64,000 nucleotides of DNA from Diploscapter coronatus (Eukaryota > Nematoda > Chromadorea > Rhabditida > Rhabditidae), in contig OZ038423.1 in NCBI GenBank assembly GCA_964036155.1, forward strand, positions 24,319,249-24,383,248. The letters run 5' to 3'. The position numbers were made by a program, and so were the translations under genes. The notes under the pieces were generated by a model that was given only the letters and a program-made list of their open reading frames with translations, did not search any database and had not been told where the DNA came from. Of the stretch, positions 60,464 through 64,000 are shown piece after piece (the first letter of the stretch is position 1; each line of letters begins with the position of its first letter).

Positions 60464-60870
60464 AGTCGAGAAATCCAGGGTCAGCCACCAAAAATCCGCC
60501 AAGATCTAACCTATTGCTACTAAATCCACTCTACGCAATTACGATCATCAAGTCAACTAGAGAAATAAACTTATCAAAATCCGGGAAAAGGATCAACTTG
60601 AGTTCACCAGAAAAGAGACCAAGTTGATAATCGTGATAAAGAGATCAATTGAAATCGACAAATTTATTCAAACACCCAAAGTTTACAGGTTTGTATCACA
60701 GAATATGCACCAATAAAATGAGATCATTCCCTAGATTTGGAGATTCCTAAAGTCCGTTGCCGTTCATGGTACGAACCGACTGGTTTCGAGAGGACTTCGT
60801 AAAAGTTCTGGAAAGAGATCAATTTTGAACTGTTCTAGAAAAGAAATCAGGAGTTTTGGAAAGAACTCGA
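59820..60870. repeat. Cluster of TTCnnGAA words
   Basis: TTCCAGAA, TTCGAGAA, TTCCGGAA, TTCTAGAA and near variants occur about ten times between 59827 and 60860, mostly in introns 5 and 6 of gene C and the start of the convergent gene. They may be a degenerate minisatellite of a GTTCTAGAAAA-like unit or heat-shock-element-like sites. Confidence 0.45.
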
Positions 60871-62125
60871 ATGTACCTGAACATCATGACCGACTTCTTA
60901 TGCTGCGACTGCCCCATCATAACACCTCCTGCAAACCCTGCTCGGAAAGTGCTACTTCGCCGGTTAGCCGCTACCGAGGACTTTTGTCTCTGAAAAGAGA
61001 CCGCGTTTTTAAAGATCAAAAATTTAGAAAAGAAATCGAAACTTACCGAGCTAGACCCGCTAATTTTCTTCGTGATACAGTTTGCGATGTAAATGGCTAG
61101 AGCTACGACTACCAATAAGATTAGCACCAACCATCTAGCCCATGTTGGCACAGAGGCGGTTACCATCTGAAGATGATAGCTATTAGCGAAATAGATTTGG
61201 CGAAGACCAGCTTTCTATTGTAAGAAAAGGCTGATCTTCGTAGAAATTTCAGATTTTTCTTAGTCTTTACCTCAAAATGTCCCCCGCTGGCCATAAGATG
61301 GTTGGCATGTGAAATCTCATTTTGGAGGGCTTGCAAAATCGTGTTTTTCGGTAAAACCGGCGCCGAAAAACGCCTCAAATGAATGAGGTGATGCCTGAAT
61401 TTGCATTGTTAAGGCTATTTTCTAAAATTCGGCAAAGAATAACCCTATCCTAGAGAAAATAGACTTAATTTTCTTAACCAGTACTAAAATTTCACCCTAA
61501 AATAAACCTAATCATCAAATTTTAGCAACGCTAATAATGCTAATATTGAAATACGCCAATTTTCATAATCTGACAAAAATAGCCCTATCTCGAAGAATCT
61601 AATTTTAAAATTCAAATGGGATGTAAATTGACTTACGAATAGAGCGGCACTAAAAATGATCTCCCAGATCTATCCCCTTGCCATGAACCAATATAAACCA
61701 AAAGTAAGTCGATAGAGCAGGCACCTAAATTTAAATTGTAACACTTTATTTTTCTAAAGTGACGCCTTCTTATGGCATCATGACATCACATGGTGTGTTA
61801 TCTTACTTTGCCAATGCCTCATAAGTTGATGAGCGAAAATATGTGCCGCCTCATGGGGACTTGGGGCGTACTCTAATGACGATGACTCACAAGCCAATAC
61901 CCTGAAATGACAACAAAGAGTCATTTTGGTGAATGGTGCCGTTTTGGTAACTCACGATGGGGTCGATACAGACGGTAACAGGACTATTCCCAATCGAAGA
62001 AAATTTGAATTGGTGCAGAAGTCCGTACAGAAACATGTTGAAAAGTTGTTCTTGATAACGATGGCATCCAAAAGTTCAACTTCAGTTCGAGATAAGAGCC
62101 CAGATGGGTCGCAAATGTAGTTCGT
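60747..62125 (-). CDS. MOLO-1-like TPM-domain membrane protein (5' exons not resolved)
   Basis: Seven exons in perfect phase: 62125-61956, 61901-61807, 61724-61637, 61394-61271, 61166-61047, 60989-60877, 60807-60747. The ectodomain opens TNYICDPSGLLSRTEVELLD with a Cys cluster (STCFCTDFCT) and GIVLLPS; it continues AAHIFAHQLMRHWQSACSID and a second half ending ALQNEISHANHLMASGGHF. A strong transmembrane helix follows (WLVLILLVVVALAIYIA), then a short basic Ser-rich tail ending TMNGNGL. The CDPxGLLS start, C-x-C motif and arrangement match the nematode MOLO-1 family (TPM-type domain), whose founder is an auxiliary protein of levamisole-sensitive acetylcholine receptors. The N-terminal exon with signal peptide should lie upstream of 62125; a candidate containing GGSYFPSNPR is at about 62930-62830 but does not join cleanly. 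Confidence 0.72.
61201..61240. repeat. Inverted pair of the dispersed GAAGATCAGC motif
   Basis: CGAAGACCAGCTTTC (from 61201) and AAAAGGCTGATCTTCG (61225-61240) form an imperfect hairpin inside the MOLO-1-like intron 61270-61167. The same motif occurs singly in many other introns and spacers of this window. Confidence 0.6.
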
Positions 62126-62345
62126 CTGAAAGGATGCCATTTTTGGTAAGCTACCGTTTGGTAGAATGCTTGCCTTATGATAGTCCATTTGACAAAAAAT
62201 GTCAAATTGTTTAGTCAATGGCAGCGGGAAGGTGCAGGCACCAGTAAGTTGGGGAGACTGGTAAACACCCGCCCTAAAATGGTGCCATTTTGAGACAATG
62301 GCGACATTCTGGCAACCTACCCATATACCATTTTGACTAAATCGA
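61915..62345. repeat. ACCATTTTGGTA-type palindrome cluster
   Basis: Repeated short words such as GGTGCCATTTTG, CATTTTTGGTA and TACCATTTTG recur on both strands. Similar clusters are at 36230-36310 and 45546-45660. They overlap the MOLO-1-like exon/intron region. Confidence 0.45.
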
Positions 62346-64000
62346 TCAGCCAAAACAGGCTGAGAAGCATATTTTAGATGTTATTTTTCCGGGCGCATTT
62401 TCCAATCTGAAAAATATCGACCTTAGAAAAACGATATGAAAACCTAATTAGGAAAAGAAATTTGACGATCCTCAAAGAAAGCTTATGAAGGCTACTCATT
62501 TACTCGGAAATAATACAAATTTGAGTTCAGAAAACTTTTAGCTCCGTCATTTTTAACTTTACCAAAATATTTTTTTATCTTTGCATGCTTAAGGACAGGA
62601 CTTTAAAACCTGCTGAAATAATTTTAAAGAAAGAACACTTGTAATAAAACTAATAGAGTTAAGAAGTGATCTTCCAAAATATGTCGAAATCATTATATAT
62701 TGAAAGATAGAAGGTTAAACTCGGCTGGAATAATTTTTTTTGGAAAAAAGTCATTTTAGGAAAAATAAGGTCGACACGGCAAGAGTTTCGTTTTAAAGAA
62801 ATAGAGAAAGGGTTGGCGCCTAACCTCCTGGGATTTGACGGAAAATATGAGCCGCCCGAAGTCAAGATAGGCAGAGAATGCTTATCCGAGGTCAGAAACA
62901 CATAATTTGGGGATATTTTTCTAAAGAAAATTTATATGACATCAAAAGATAAATATTTATTGAAAAGATGCAGATGAATGTGAATCTAAATAGATTCAGA
63001 AATATTTTAAAAACTTGAGCTAAAAAGTAAAGTTTGAAAAGTATGAAAACTAAACATTTGTCTTTGTGACTTTGAAATTTATTTCAAAGTCAGAAAAGCA
63101 GCTTCTAACAAAATAAAGAATGGACCCAATTGCAGCAGCAAAAGCAGCTCTTCCGCCTCAAACAAGCAAAACACAGCCAAGAATGGCCGACAATTTGTCG
63201 TAGCGCCATAGGCCATCACTCTTCGGTCGGTCAAAGAATTGCAGATTCAAAAAATTATCCCAGCCATTTTTTCAGCCTACTCTTCAATCATAGCAAGTTT
63301 TCTAACTGAGGATCGCATAAAAATTGGCGATTTTTTAGCTTGAAATTTCGAAATCATAAATTTTCCCACGCTTGAGACATAAATATAGGAGAAAAATACA
63401 AAATTGTAATGGTTTCGGATAAATATACAAGAAATATTTGAGAGTGAAGACCAGCTTTTTCCGTAGTATCAAATATCCAATTTTAAAGATTTATTTTTTA
63501 CGAAGATCAACCGTTTCGAATTATCAAAATATGCTACTTTGAAAAACTTCTTTTGACGAAAAGCAGCTACTTTAAACTAATAAGAAAAGGCCAAAATATT
63601 TAAAATTACGTGATAAAATAGGGGAATTCTTAAACGATGCTAAATAGAATCACCCTAAATATGTAGATTAGGTTGGTTTATTGCGTGTCTGAGGTTTTAA
63701 ATTGCAAATGATATGAGAAACTTTCTCAGGAACTAAAAGGTAGATGTTAATCATCTCAGGAAAATTATAAGTTTTTGGAAGGTAAAATTAAGGTCAATTC
63801 GTGACAAATAAATATTCCTAAATTTATGGACATTCAGAAGTTCTAAGTTTTAAATTTGATTTATTTGTGAAAAGAACGAACGTGACCCAATATATTTTTA
63901 AAGCTCCGCCCCTTTATAATTTATTTCTGGAAATGAGTTTAAATTTTAGAAGAAAATAAATTGTATTCATATCCTGTAAAATTCAAAGAATGGCACTTTA
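62126..64000. other. Right end of window, no confident gene
   Basis: AT-rich. It probably holds the 5' end of the MOLO-1-like gene. It also contains GAAGACCAGCTTTTT (63446) and CGAAGATCAACCG (63501) motif copies and an 11 bp palindrome (GACTTTGAAAT/ATTTCAAAGTC, near 63068-63091). Confidence 0.4.

Noticed and set aside
63120..63203. 27-codon + ORF starting MDPIAAAKAALPPQ
   Set aside because: Short, no splice or homology support, though it is GC-richer than flanks; the minus strand is also open here.
1..64000. tRNA, rRNA, CRISPR array, bacterial mobile elements
   Set aside because: I looked for tRNA B-box words with matching acceptor stems and found none convincing; no rRNA, array or transposase sequence was recognised by eye.

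Overview
The window is nuclear DNA from a nematode, most probably a rhabditid close to Caenorhabditis. Evidence: AT-rich sequence, genes cut into many short exons by introns often of 45-60 nt with TTTCAG-type acceptors, candidate spliced-leader acceptors just before several start codons, and nematode-specific families (an Sre chemoreceptor, a cuticle collagen, a MOLO-1-like receptor accessory protein). All gene models were assembled by eye from reading frames and intron phases; no search or alignment was run.

Left part (1-22 kb): the 3' end of a histidine acid phosphatase (+), a small CaaX-box protein (-), mitochondrial ribosomal protein mrps-28 (+), an unusual BTB/BACK protein with an N-terminal membrane segment and a C-terminal Cys cluster (+), two small secreted proteins (-), a heparan-sulfate 3-O-sulfotransferase (+), an sre-type GPCR (-), a thrombospondin-repeat membrane protein (+) and an extremely intron-rich cuticle collagen (-).

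Middle (22-45 kb): fcho-1, a 9.4 kb F-BAR/mu-homology endocytic gene (-) that carries a separate three-exon gene inside a 2.7 kb intron on the same strand; a 3.9 kb gene-free interval with direct repeats and polypyrimidine tracts; plr-1, a Goliath-type PA-TM-RING ubiquitin ligase (+); and byn-1, bystin (-).

Right part (45-64 kb): pdr-1/parkin (-), two very small + strand ORFs next to a perfect hairpin, an F-box/kelch gene (-), dbn-1/drebrin-like (-), then three successive + strand genes for short single-pass membrane proteins, two with long disordered charged tails, and a convergent MOLO-1-like gene (-). pdr-1 and dbn-1 are also close neighbours in C. elegans (K08E3 cosmid, from memory), so this is likely conserved synteny.

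Beyond genes, the window contains several short dispersed motifs (GAAGATCAGCTTT, GGATATATGAAATCC, ACCATTTTGGTA, ACAGTAAT), two strong hairpins (about 3936-4036 and 48865-48918), a tandem duplication just upstream of the BTB gene, and a diverged element shared by two distant loci (49249 and 57994). The least described parts are the membrane-protein cluster at 55.5-60.5 kb, the gene nested in fcho-1, and the hairpins.
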